From NCBI RefSeq assembly GCF_034314165.1, contig NZ_JAVIWK010000001.1, positions 1,441,001 to 1,505,000 on the forward strand: DNA of 64,000 nt. Reading direction: 5' to 3'. The translations under genes were made by a program, and so were the position numbers. Positions 1 to 8,208 of the stretch are shown in pieces. Each line of letters opens with the position of its first letter. The first letter of the stretch is position 1. The notes beneath the pieces were generated by a model. It saw only the letters and a program-made list of their open reading frames with translations, had not been told where the DNA came from and ran no database searches. Source of the DNA: Pseudomonas sp. Bout1 (GTDB lineage: Bacteria; Pseudomonadota; Gammaproteobacteria; Pseudomonadales; Pseudomonadaceae).

Positions 1-275
1 GTGTCGCCGTCTTTCAGTGGCTTGTCGCCCGGAATCCCGTGGCATACCACGTGGTTGATCGAGGTGCAGATCGACTTGGGGAAGCCCTTGTAGTTCAGCG
101 GCGCCGGGATGGCTTTTTGCACGTCGACGATATAGTCGTGGCAGATGCGATCCAGGGCTTCGGTGGTGACGCCGGGCTTGACGTGTTCGGCAATCATTTC
201 CAGCACGTCGGCAGCCAGTTTGCCGGCAACACGCATGCCAGCGATGTCTTCGGCGGTTTTGAGGGTGACGGTCAT
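1..275 (-). CDS. map: Methionine aminopeptidase, type I (partial, C-terminus outside window)
   Basis: Removes the initiator methionine from nascent proteins in the cytoplasm. Only the first 91 codons are inside the window. The ATG is at 275-273 and the reading begins MTVTLKTAEDIAGMRVAG, then continues through the region with INHVVCHGIPGD, which is typical of the pita-bread fold of type I enzymes. It is divergent from rpsB across a 385-bp gap, the usual gammaproteobacterial arrangement. The metal ligands lie mostly in the missing part, so activity cannot be judged here. Identity is secure from the N-terminal sequence and the rpsB neighbour. Confidence 0.93.
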   Translation of the reverse strand, partial: MTVTLKTAEDIAGMRVAGKLAADVLEMIAEHVKPGVTTEALDRICHDYIVDVQKAIPAPLNYKGFPKSICTSINHVVCHGIPGDKPLKDGD

Positions 276-512
276 ACAGGCTCTCTCTAGCGCGACGCGC
301 TGAAATCAATACGGTTTACGGGTGTGCGACAAAAGGTTGCAGAATTCGCACAAGCCCAAAAAACGCGATTCTAGCAGACGCTGGGGGCAAACCATGAGCG
401 TCTGGCGATCGCTTCTGTCTATAAGGATGGGGGCATTCTGGCTCTATTCAAAGGGTTAGGCAAAAGCGACTGACGGCAAATGTGATTTCGGGTTCCGTTT
501 TTGCCAGCCCTG

Positions 513-521
513 TGGTATAAA
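513..521 (+). promoter_or_regulatory. Extended -10 promoter for rpsB
   Basis: TGGTATAAA is a TGn extended -10 element about 140 bp before the rpsB start. There is no good -35 at the right distance: TTGCCA at 501-506 is only 9 bp away. An extended -10 can function without one. Confidence 0.5.
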
Positions 522-527
522 ATGCGC

Positions 528-660
528 CGCTTTCCGGGGATACCCCGCAAAGCTTAAATCCACACACGTGTCGACACGATGACCTGGGTGCCGGAGGCGA
601 ATGCCGCTGGTTGGTCATTGGGATACGTGGAGGCCAAACCCGACTTATTAAGGAACTATC
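528..660 (+). promoter_or_regulatory. rpsB 5' leader (t44-type, likely S2 autoregulatory)
   Basis: The transcript before rpsB can fold. CGTGTCGACACG at 567-578 is self-complementary, and ATGACC at 579-584 pairs with GGTCAT at 613-618, enclosing a GC-rich arm. In gammaproteobacteria the map-rpsB gap carries a conserved leader (Rfam t44) through which ribosomal protein S2 represses rpsB and tsf. Position and structure fit. Assignment to that family is from context, not a covariance search. Confidence 0.55.
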
Positions 661-1398
661 ATGTCCCAAGTCAACATGCGCGATATGCTGAAGGCCGGTG
701 TGCACTTCGGTCACCAGACCCGTTACTGGAACCCGAAAATGGGTAAATACATTTTCGGCGCGCGTAACAAGATCCACATCATCAACCTTGAAAAAACCCT
801 GCCAATGTTCAACGAAGCTCTGACTTTCGTAGAGCGCCTGGCCCAGGGCAAAAACAAGATTCTGTTCGTCGGCACCAAGCGTTCCGCTGGCAAGATCGTT
901 GCTGAAGAAGCAGCACGTTGCGGTTCGCCGTACGTCGATCACCGCTGGTTGGGCGGCATGCTGACCAACTTCAAAACCATCCGTGCTTCCATCAAGCGTC
1001 TGCGTGACCTTGAAGTGCAAGCCGAAGACGGTACTTTCGCCAAGCTGACCAAGAAAGAGGCGCTGATGCGCACTCGCGACCTGGAAAAGCTCGATCGTTC
1101 CCTGGGTGGTATCAAGGACATGGGCGGCCTGCCTGACGCACTGTTCGTTATCGACGTTGATCACGAGCGCATCGCGATCACCGAAGCCAACAAGCTGGGC
1201 ATCCCGGTTATCGGCGTAGTCGATACCAACAGCAGCCCGGAAGGCGTTGACTACATCATCCCAGGCAACGATGACGCAATCCGCGCTATCCAGCTGTACA
1301 TGGGTTCGATGGCTGACGCTGTAATCCGTGGTCGCAACCACGTTGCTGGCGGCACCGAGCAGTTCGTTGAAGAAGCTCCGGTAGCAGCAGCTGAGTAA
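661..1398 (+). CDS. rpsB: 30S ribosomal protein S2
   Basis: Structural protein of the small ribosomal subunit, needed with S1 for mRNA binding. The 245 residues are full length. The N-terminus [19 protein letters not shown] and the internal stretch [20 protein letters not shown] are diagnostic for S2. An AAGGA ribosome binding site lies 7-8 bp upstream of the ATG. It is followed by tsf, with an intrinsic hairpin at 1427-1451 between them, which would lower tsf expression relative to rpsB. Codon use is that of a highly expressed gene. Confidence 0.99.
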   Translation: MSQVNMRDMLKAGVHFGHQTRYWNPKMGKYIFGARNKIHIINLEKTLPMFNEALTFVERLAQGKNKILFVGTKRSAGKIVAEEAARCGSPYVDHRWLGGMLTNFKTIRASIKRLRDLEVQAEDGTFAKLTKKEALMRTRDLEKLDRSLGGIKDMGGLPDALFVIDVDHERIAITEANKLGIPVIGVVDTNSSPEGVDYIIPGNDDAIRAIQLYMGSMADAVIRGRNHVAGGTEQFVEEAPVAAAE

Positions 1399-1426
1399 CT
1401 GACGCCTTGGCGTTTACTCAGTAAGC

Positions 1427-1451
1427 AAAAAGGGGGCTTGGCCCCCTTTTT
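1427..1451 (+). terminator. Intrinsic terminator/attenuator between rpsB and tsf
   Basis: A perfect hairpin: AAAAAGGGGGC, loop TTG, GCCCCCTTTTT. The T-run closes the stem. It sits just after rpsB and 140 bp before tsf, so it probably attenuates read-through transcription. Confidence 0.85.
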
Positions 1452-1590
1452 GCCACCTCGAAAACCACTTGTCGGCAGCGCAGCTACAACACTTGTAACG
1501 TGCAGCGGCCTACAAGGGTGGTTCGGGAAGAATTGATCGCCCGTTCAATCGGGTGGAATGGTTGAAAACCTATCCAAGAGGATTTTGAAA

Positions 1591-2454
1591 ATGGCAGAGA
1601 TTACTGCAGCGTTGGTTAAAGAACTGCGTGAGCGTACTGGCGAAGGCATGATGGATTGCAAAAAGGCCTTGACCAAGGCCGGCGGCGACATCGAAAAAGC
1701 CATTGATGACATGCGTGCTTCGGGCGCCATCAAGGCTGCCAAGAAAGCAGGCAACGTGGCTGCTGAAGGCGCTATCGCTCTTAAAGAAGACGGTAAAACC
1801 GCCGTTCTGCTGGAAGTGAACTCGCAGACCGACTTCCTGGCTCTGCAGGACGACTTCAAGGCATTTGTTGCTGCAAGCGTTGAAAAAGCGTTCGCTGACA
1901 AGCTGACTGACGTCGCGCCGCTGATCGAAGCTCAAGAAGCTGCTCGCCTGGTACTGGTCGGCAAGGTTGGCGAAAACGTCAACATCCGTCGCCTGGCTCG
2001 CGTTGAAGGTGATGTTGTCGGTGGTTACCTGCACGGTAACAAGATCGGCGTTGTGGTTGCCCTTAAAGGCGGCAGCGTTGAACTGGCCAAAGACATCGCT
2101 ATGCACGTAGCGGCCAGCAACCCTGAATTCCTGCTGCCATCGGAAGTGTCCGCTGAAGCAATCGAACGCGAAAAAGCCGTGTTCCTGAGCCTCAACGCTG
2201 ACAAAATCGCCGGCAAGCCGGAAAACATCGTTGAAAACATGATCAAAGGCCGTATCAGCAAGTTCCTGGCTGAGGCTTCCCTGGTTGAGCAGGCGTTCGT
2301 CAAGAACCCTGAAATCAAGGTTGGCGAACTGGCCAAGAAAGCCGGTGCTGAAATCGTTTCCTTCACCTACTACAAAGTAGGCGACGGCATCGAGAAGCCG
2401 GTCGACAACTTCGCTGAAGAAGTTGCTGCCCAGCTGGCTGCCGCCAAGCAGTAA
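1591..2454 (+). CDS. tsf: Elongation factor Ts
   Basis: Guanine nucleotide exchange factor that recycles EF-Tu. The start at 1591 (MAEITAALVKELRERTGEGM) is chosen over an in-frame ATG at 1558 because AAGAGGA lies 8 bp upstream and EF-Ts proteins begin with this sequence. The N-terminal UBA-like domain (about 1-55, ending in the MMDCKKAL helix) is followed by the core with the SQTDF segment that contacts EF-Tu. At 287 residues it is full length. It is downstream of rpsB and ends at a strong terminator at 2476-2511. Confidence 0.98.
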   Translation: MAEITAALVKELRERTGEGMMDCKKALTKAGGDIEKAIDDMRASGAIKAAKKAGNVAAEGAIALKEDGKTAVLLEVNSQTDFLALQDDFKAFVAASVEKAFADKLTDVAPLIEAQEAARLVLVGKVGENVNIRRLARVEGDVVGGYLHGNKIGVVVALKGGSVELAKDIAMHVAASNPEFLLPSEVSAEAIEREKAVFLSLNADKIAGKPENIVENMIKGRISKFLAEASLVEQAFVKNPEIKVGELAKKAGAEIVSFTYYKVGDGIEKPVDNFAEEVAAQLAAAKQ

Positions 2455-2475
2455 GACAGTTTTAAACTGTCGCCC

Positions 2476-2511
2476 AAAAGAGGCTGCCCGCTTACGCGCG
2501 CAGCCTCTTTT
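2476..2511 (+). terminator. Intrinsic terminator after tsf
   Basis: Twelve-base-pair perfect stem AAAAGAGGCTGC / GCAGCCTCTTTT with a 12-nt loop and a T-rich end. It closes the rpsB-tsf unit before pyrH. Confidence 0.9.
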
Positions 2512-2664
2512 CAAATGGGGTGATCGATTTTTATTGGTTTCCCTTTGGAACTGGCTTACAAAGCCGTGTTCCGATGGCGCTGTGACAGCGTCAAGCTAGA
2601 GTGAACGCAGGCCGTAAACGGCTTGCCAAGAATTTTCAAAAATACGCCGCAGGAGAGATTCGCA

Positions 2665-3408
2665 ATGGCTCAGCAGGGCAGTGGTCATCAGGCTCGCTAT
2701 AAACGCATTCTACTCAAGCTTAGCGGCGAGGCCCTGATGGGGTCGGAAGAGTTTGGGATCGATCCCAAGGTACTTGATCGCATGGCGCTGGAAGTCGGCC
2801 AACTGGTCGGTATCGGTGTTCAGGTCGGTCTGGTGATCGGCGGCGGCAACCTGTTCCGCGGTGCAGCACTGAGCGCTGCCGGCATGGATCGGGTGACGGG
2901 CGACCACATGGGCATGCTGGCCACTGTGATGAACGCCCTGGCGATGCGCGATGCCCTGGAGCGCGCCAACATCACCGCGATCGTCATGTCGGCTATTTCC
3001 ATGGTTGGCGTAACGGATCACTATGATCGTCGCAAAGCCATGCGTCACCTGGATGCCAAAGAGGTAGTGATTTTTGCTGCCGGTACCGGCAACCCGTTCT
3101 TCACCACCGATTCGGCAGCGTGCCTGCGTGGTATCGAGATCAACGCAGACGTGGTGCTCAAGGCCACCAAGGTTGACGGTGTCTACACCGCAGACCCATT
3201 CAAAGACCCGCATGCCGAGAAGTTCGATCATCTGACTTATGATGAAGTGCTGGATCGCAAGCTGGGCGTGATGGACCTGACGGCCATTTGCTTGTGCCGC
3301 GACCACAAGATGCCGCTGCGCGTATTTAACATGAACAAGCCCGGCGCCCTGCTGAACATCGTACATGGCGGCGCGGAAGGGACTCTGATCGAGGAAATCG
3401 AACAATGA
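2665..3408 (+). CDS. pyrH: UMP kinase
   Basis: Phosphorylates UMP to UDP in pyrimidine synthesis; a hexameric enzyme of the amino acid kinase fold. Start 2665 ([15 protein letters not shown]) has AGGAGA 9 bp upstream and is preferred over an in-frame ATG 42 bp earlier that lacks one. The nucleotide-binding motif KLSGEALMG, the glycine-rich VIGGGN loop and TDSAA are present. At 247 residues it is standard length. The stop overlaps the frr start (ATGA), the conserved pyrH-frr pairing. Confidence 0.98.
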   Translation: MAQQGSGHQARYKRILLKLSGEALMGSEEFGIDPKVLDRMALEVGQLVGIGVQVGLVIGGGNLFRGAALSAAGMDRVTGDHMGMLATVMNALAMRDALERANITAIVMSAISMVGVTDHYDRRKAMRHLDAKEVVIFAAGTGNPFFTTDSAACLRGIEINADVVLKATKVDGVYTADPFKDPHAEKFDHLTYDEVLDRKLGVMDLTAICLCRDHKMPLRVFNMNKPGALLNIVHGGAEGTLIEEIEQ

Positions 3409-3962
3409 TCAACGAAATCAAAAAAGACGCTCAAGAGCGCATGCAGAAATCCCTGGACTCCCTGAACCATGCATTTGGTCAGATCCGTACCGGCAAGGCT
3501 CACCCAAGCATCCTGGGCAGCGTGATGGTGCCGTACTACGGTACTGATACTTCGATCACTCAAGTGGCGAACATCACTGTAAAAGATTCGCGCACCCTGC
3601 AAGTCGTGGCTTTTGAGCGCAACATGCTCGGCGCTGTCGACAAGGCGATCCAGAGCGCCGGCTTGAACCTCAACCCGACCAACCTGGGTGAGCTGCTGCT
3701 GATCTCCATGCCGGCCCTGACTGAAGAAACCCGCAAGGGCTTCACCAAGCAGGCCCGCAGCGCCGCTGAAGATGCACGGGTTGCCGTGCGCAACATTCGT
3801 CGTGATGCCTTGGGTGACCTGAAGAAGCTGGTCAAGGACAAGGAAATCAGCGAAGACGAAGAGCGTCGTGCTGTCGCCGATATCGACAAGCTGACTAAAG
3901 ACGCCGAGGCCCAGATCACCAAGGCCACGGAAGATAAAGAAAAGGACCTGATGGCCGTATAA
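3405..3962 (+). CDS. frr: Ribosome recycling factor
   Basis: With EF-G it splits post-termination ribosomes. The 185-residue protein has the expected three-helix-bundle sequence with a small beta domain, including [13 protein letters not shown] and the C-terminal [13 protein letters not shown] segment. It starts inside the pyrH stop codon (ATGA overlap at 3405-3408), so it is probably translationally coupled to UMP kinase. Confidence 0.98.
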   Translation: MINEIKKDAQERMQKSLDSLNHAFGQIRTGKAHPSILGSVMVPYYGTDTSITQVANITVKDSRTLQVVAFERNMLGAVDKAIQSAGLNLNPTNLGELLLISMPALTEETRKGFTKQARSAAEDARVAVRNIRRDALGDLKKLVKDKEISEDEERRAVADIDKLTKDAEAQITKATEDKEKDLMAV

Positions 3963-3979
3963 GGGGTCAGGACGCCTTC

Positions 3980-4735
3980 ATGGAAAAGACCAAGCAGACT
4001 GTACCCTCTGTGGTGCCGCGCCATGTCGCGATCATCATGGACGGGAATAATCGCTGGGCGAAGAAGCGCTTTATGCCGGGTGTCGCCGGGCATAAAGCGG
4101 GTGTCGATGCTGTGCGTGCCGTGATCGAGGTATGCGCTGAGGCCAAGGTCGAAGTGTTGACCCTGTTCGCGTTCTCCAGTGAAAACTGGCAGCGCCCGGC
4201 CGAGGAGGTCAGTGCCTTGATGGACCTGTTCTTCAAGGCCCTGCGTCGTGAGGCCAAGCGCCTGAACGAGAACAACATCAGCCTGCGCATCATCGGCGAC
4301 CGCTCGCGGTTCCATCCCGAGTTGCAAGCGGCCATGCGCGAGGCCGAGGCGATCACTGCCGGCAGCAACCGTTTTGTGCTGCAAATTGCAGCCAACTACG
4401 GCGGCCAGTGGGACATCGCCCAGGCTGCGCAACGCCTGGCGCGGGAAGTGCAGGCCGGTCATCTGCGACCGGAAGACATCACCCCCGAACTGTTGCAAAC
4501 CTGTCTGGTGACTGGCGACCTGCCGTTGCCCGACCTGTGCATTCGTACCGGTGGCGACCACCGCATCAGCAACTTCCTGTTGTGGCAGTTGGCCTATACC
4601 GAACTGTACTTCTCCGACCTGTTCTGGCCGGACTTCAAACACGATGCCATGCGCAATGCGCTGGCCGATTTCGCTTCCCGTCAGCGTCGCTTCGGTAAAA
4701 CGAGCGAGCAGATCGAAGCTGGAGCCCGGGTTTAA
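3980..4735 (+). CDS. uppS: Undecaprenyl diphosphate synthase (cis-prenyltransferase)
   Basis: Adds eight isoprene units to farnesyl diphosphate to make the C55 lipid carrier for peptidoglycan and O-antigen. The catalytic aspartate is D21 in IMDGNNRWAKKR, the hallmark of the family, and the C-terminal RTGGDHRISNFL substrate motif is intact. At 251 residues it is typical. It starts 17 bp after frr and ends in an overlap with cdsA (TAATG). Confidence 0.98.
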   Translation: MEKTKQTVPSVVPRHVAIIMDGNNRWAKKRFMPGVAGHKAGVDAVRAVIEVCAEAKVEVLTLFAFSSENWQRPAEEVSALMDLFFKALRREAKRLNENNISLRIIGDRSRFHPELQAAMREAEAITAGSNRFVLQIAANYGGQWDIAQAAQRLAREVQAGHLRPEDITPELLQTCLVTGDLPLPDLCIRTGGDHRISNFLLWQLAYTELYFSDLFWPDFKHDAMRNALADFASRQRRFGKTSEQIEAGARV

Positions 4736-5541
4736 TGCTTAAACAACGAATCATCACGGCGCTGATCCTGCTGCCTATTGCCTTGTGCGGGTTTTTCCTG
4801 CTTGAGGGCGCAAACTTCGCGCTGTTCATTGGCCTGGTTGTGACACTGGGTGCCTGGGAATGGGCGCGCCTGGCGGGCTTCACCGCGCAGTTGCCGCGTG
4901 TGGTGTACGCCGCTGTCGTGGCGTTGTTGATGTTCCTGATGTACGTCCTGCCGGACGTGGCGCCTTGGGTGCTGGGTGCGGCGGTGTTGTGGTGGGCGCT
5001 GGCGACCTATCTGGTGCTGACCTATCCAGGCACCAGCAGCCATTGGTCCAGTGTCGCCTGCAAGCTGGTGATCGGCCTTTTGATCCTGCTGCCCGCCTGG
5101 CAAGGCCTGGTCTACATCAAGCACATGCAGTTGGGGAACTGGCTGATCATGGCGGTGATGGTGCTGGTGTGGGGTGCCGATATCGGTGCCTACTTCTCCG
5201 GTCGTGCTTTCGGCAAGCGCAAGCTGGCACCGGCTGTCAGCCCGGGCAAGAGCTGGGAAGGCGTGTATGGCGGCCTGGCGCTGACCCTGGTGATTACGCT
5301 GGTGGTCGGTGTGGTGCGTGGCTGGACCGTCAAGGAAATGCTCCTGTCCCTGGTGGGCGCGGCCGTGGTCGTGTTCATCTCGGTAGTCGGTGACCTGACC
5401 GAAAGCATGTTCAAGCGTCAAGCCGGGATCAAGGACAGCAGTAACCTGCTGCCGGGCCACGGTGGTGTGCTGGACCGTATCGACAGCCTGACGGCCGCGA
5501 TCCCGATCTTTGCCGTACTGCTGTGGATGGCTGCCTCGTGA
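4735..5541 (+). CDS. cdsA: Phosphatidate cytidylyltransferase (CDP-diglyceride synthase)
   Basis: Integral membrane enzyme making CDP-diacylglycerol from phosphatidic acid and CTP, the branch point of phospholipid synthesis. The 268 residues form about seven or eight hydrophobic helices. The CDS signature near the C-terminus ([19 protein letters not shown] followed by DRIDS) is complete. It overlaps uppS at its start and dxr at its stop (GTGA), so it lies in a tightly packed envelope operon. Confidence 0.97.
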   Translation: MLKQRIITALILLPIALCGFFLLEGANFALFIGLVVTLGAWEWARLAGFTAQLPRVVYAAVVALLMFLMYVLPDVAPWVLGAAVLWWALATYLVLTYPGTSSHWSSVACKLVIGLLILLPAWQGLVYIKHMQLGNWLIMAVMVLVWGADIGAYFSGRAFGKRKLAPAVSPGKSWEGVYGGLALTLVITLVVGVVRGWTVKEMLLSLVGAAVVVFISVVGDLTESMFKRQAGIKDSSNLLPGHGGVLDRIDSLTAAIPIFAVLLWMAAS

Positions 5542-6728
5542 GCCGTCTGCAACAGGTCACCGTGCTGGGCGCTACTGGCTCGGTGGGCCTGAGTACCCTG
5601 GATGTGATTGCCCGTCATCCCGAGCGTTATCAAGTCTTCGCATTGACCGGTTTCAGTCGCCTGAGCGAACTGCTGGCACTGTGTGTGCGGCACGTGCCGC
5701 AATACGCGGTGGTGCCTGAAGCAGCCGCCGCCCGTGGTTTGCAGGATGACCTGCGCGCTGCGGGCCTGGCGACTCAGGTGCTGGTGGGGGAGGAGGGGTT
5801 GTGCCAGGTTTCGGCTGACCCTGATGTCGACACCGTAGTCGCGGCGATTGTCGGCGCTGCCGGCTTGCGTCCGACCCTGGCCGCCGTTGATGCAGGCAAG
5901 AAGATTCTGCTGGCCAATAAAGAAGCCCTGGTGATGTCCGGCGCGCTCTTTATGCAGGCGGTGCGCAAGAGCGGCGCCGTGTTGTTGCCGCTGGACAGCG
6001 AACACAACGCGATTTTCCAGTGCATGCCCGGTGATTTCGCCCGCGGGTTGAGCCAGGTCGGCGTGCGCCGGATTCTCCTGACAGCCTCCGGCGGCCCCTT
6101 CCGGCAGACTCCGCTGGCCGATCTGGAGCATGTTTCCCCTGATCAGGCGTGCGCTCATCCGAACTGGTCCATGGGTCGCAAGATCTCGGTGGATTCGGCG
6201 AGCATGATGAACAAAGGGCTGGAGCTGATCGAGGCGTGCTGGCTGTTCGATGCCCGGCCGGATCAGGTCGAAGTGGTGATTCACCCACAAAGTGTGATTC
6301 ATTCCCTGGTGGATTACGTGGATGGCTCGGTATTGGCCCAGTTGGGCAACCCGGACATGCGTACGCCGATCGCCAATGCCCTGGCATGGCCGGAGCGGAT
6401 TGACTCAGGTGTTGCGCCGTTGGACCTGTTTGCCATTGCCCGTCTGGATTTCGAAGCGCCTGACGAGCAGCGCTTCCCTTGCCTGCGTCTGGCGCGGCAA
6501 GCTGCGGAAGCGGGTAACAGCGCGCCAGCGATGCTGAATGCGGCCAACGAAGTGGCGGTGGCAGCGTTTCTTGACCGGCGCATCCGCTTTCCGCAGATCG
6601 CGAGTATCATCGAGGACGTTTTAAACCTTGAGCCCGTCGTCGCCGTGAGTGATCTGGGCGCGGTGTTCGAGGCGGATACAAAGGCCCGGGCCTTGACCGA
6701 GCAATGGCTGGGCCGCAATACGCGTTAG
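5538..6728 (+). CDS. dxr: 1-deoxy-D-xylulose 5-phosphate reductoisomerase
   Basis: Second enzyme of the MEP isoprenoid pathway: NADPH-dependent conversion of DXP to MEP. The GTG at 5538 overlaps the cdsA stop and gives [17 protein letters not shown], the expected N-terminus with its Rossmann GATGSVG motif. An in-frame ATG at 5523 lies inside cdsA and is less likely. The active-site segments [12 protein letters not shown] and ASGGPFR, and the metal/substrate motif NKGLELIEA, are present. It has 396 residues. ispD (26109) and ispF (32974), further along, belong to the same pathway. Confidence 0.97.
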   Translation: MSRLQQVTVLGATGSVGLSTLDVIARHPERYQVFALTGFSRLSELLALCVRHVPQYAVVPEAAAARGLQDDLRAAGLATQVLVGEEGLCQVSADPDVDTVVAAIVGAAGLRPTLAAVDAGKKILLANKEALVMSGALFMQAVRKSGAVLLPLDSEHNAIFQCMPGDFARGLSQVGVRRILLTASGGPFRQTPLADLEHVSPDQACAHPNWSMGRKISVDSASMMNKGLELIEACWLFDARPDQVEVVIHPQSVIHSLVDYVDGSVLAQLGNPDMRTPIANALAWPERIDSGVAPLDLFAIARLDFEAPDEQRFPCLRLARQAAEAGNSAPAMLNAANEVAVAAFLDRRIRFPQIASIIEDVLNLEPVVAVSDLGAVFEADTKARALTEQWLGRNTR

Positions 6729-6781
6729 CCTTTGGGTGTGTTTGAGCCTTCAGGCACTGGATTGGAATGCGGAGAAATTAG

Positions 6782-8134
6782 ATGAGTGCGCTCTACATGA
6801 TTGTCGGCACCCTGGTTGCTCTGGGTGTGCTGGTCACCTTCCACGAGTTCGGCCATTTCTGGGTCGCGCGTCGTTGCGGCGTCAAGGTGCTGCGCTTTTC
6901 CGTAGGCTTCGGCATGCCATTGCTGCGCTGGCACGACCGTCGCGGCACCGAGTTCGTGATTGCGGCCATTCCGTTGGGCGGCTACGTCAAGATGCTCGAC
7001 GAGCGCGAGGGCGAAGTGCCGGCGGACCAGCTGGACCAGTCCTTCAATCGCAAGACCGTTCGTCAGCGTATTGCCATCGTCGCAGCAGGCCCGATCGCCA
7101 ACTTTCTGTTGGCTATCGTGTTTTTCTGGGTCCTGGCCATGTTGGGCAGCCAGCAGGTGCGTCCGGTCATCGGTGCAGTCGAGGCGGACAGTATGGCAGC
7201 CAAGGCGGGCCTGACCGCCGGGCAGGAAATTGTTGCAGTTGATGGCGAACCAACCACTGGTTGGGGGGCGGTCAATTTGCAGTTGGTGCGTCGCCTGGGT
7301 GAAAGCGGCATCGTGAAGCTGGTGGTGCGTGAGCCGGACTCTACCGCTGAAACGCCGCGCGAGCTGACCCTGGACCACTGGCTGAAGGGTTCTGATGAGC
7401 CTGATCCGATCAAGTCACTGGGTATTCGCCCATGGCGTCCGGCCTTGCCGCCGGTGCTCGCAGAGCTGGATCCGAAGGGGCCGGCTCAGGCCGCAGGCTT
7501 GAAAACCGGCGATCGCTTGCTGGCGCTCGATGGCCAGGTACTGGGCGACTGGCAGCAAGTGGTCGACCTGGTACGTGTACGCCCTGATACCAAAATTGTG
7601 CTGAAAGTTGAGCGCGATGGTGCTCAAATCGACGTCCCTGTGACTCTGGCGGTTCGCGGGGAAGCCAAGGCGGCCGGGGGTTACCTGGGCGCCGGTGTCA
7701 AAGGTGTCGAGTGGCCACCTTCGATGGTGCGAGAGGTCAGTTTCGGGCCGTTGGCGGCAATTGGCGAGGGCGCGAGACGCACCTGGACCATGAGTGTGCT
7801 GACCCTCGATTCCCTCAAGAAAATGTTGTTCGGCGAGCTCTCGGTAAAAAACTTGAGTGGACCGATAACCATTGCTAAAGTGGCGGGCGCTTCTGCCCAG
7901 TCGGGCGTTGTAGATTTCCTGAATTTCCTGGCTTATCTGAGTATTAGCCTTGGGGTTCTGAATTTGTTGCCCATTCCAGTATTGGATGGGGGGCATCTGT
8001 TGTTTTATCTGGTCGAGTGGGCGCGTGGTCGCCCCTTGTCGGATCGGGTGCAGGGTTGGGGGATACAGATCGGTATCAGTTTGGTGGTTGGGGTGATGTT
8101 GTTAGCCCTGGTCAACGATCTGGGACGACTGTAA
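6782..8134 (+). CDS. rseP: RIP zinc metalloprotease, site-2 protease
   Basis: Inner-membrane protease that cuts the anti-sigma factor (MucA/RseA) within the membrane, releasing the envelope-stress sigma factor. The zinc motif H21-E-F-G-H25 is in the first transmembrane helix and the third ligand D402 is in PVLDGGH. Two PDZ domains lie between (about 110-200 and 220-300). At 450 residues it matches E. coli RseP. It sits directly upstream of bamA, as in other gammaproteobacteria, with a hairpin at 8155-8180 between them. Confidence 0.97.
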   Translation: MSALYMIVGTLVALGVLVTFHEFGHFWVARRCGVKVLRFSVGFGMPLLRWHDRRGTEFVIAAIPLGGYVKMLDEREGEVPADQLDQSFNRKTVRQRIAIVAAGPIANFLLAIVFFWVLAMLGSQQVRPVIGAVEADSMAAKAGLTAGQEIVAVDGEPTTGWGAVNLQLVRRLGESGIVKLVVREPDSTAETPRELTLDHWLKGSDEPDPIKSLGIRPWRPALPPVLAELDPKGPAQAAGLKTGDRLLALDGQVLGDWQQVVDLVRVRPDTKIVLKVERDGAQIDVPVTLAVRGEAKAAGGYLGAGVKGVEWPPSMVREVSFGPLAAIGEGARRTWTMSVLTLDSLKKMLFGELSVKNLSGPITIAKVAGASAQSGVVDFLNFLAYLSISLGVLNLLPIPVLDGGHLLFYLVEWARGRPLSDRVQGWGIQIGISLVVGVMLLALVNDLGRL

Positions 8135-8154
8135 CGCTTCGCTGAATTGCGAAT

Positions 8155-8180
8155 CTGCCGCATTTTGCGGCAGTTTGTTT
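8155..8180 (+). terminator. Possible intrinsic terminator between rseP and bamA
   Basis: A 7-bp stem CTGCCGC / GCGGCAG with an ATTTT loop is followed by TTTGTTT. The stem is short, so partial termination is likely. Confidence 0.6.
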
Positions 8181-8208
8181 ATTGCCAGTTGGAATAAGAA
8201 AGGACTTC

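Larger units (their letters stand above)
276..660. other. Divergent map/rpsB intergenic region
   Basis: This 385-bp gap has no convincing gene. It holds the map start region, a perfect 8-bp inverted repeat (CAGACGCT at 375-382, AGCGTCTG at 397-404) of unknown role, the rpsB promoter near 513-521 and the structured rpsB leader. Confidence 0.8.
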
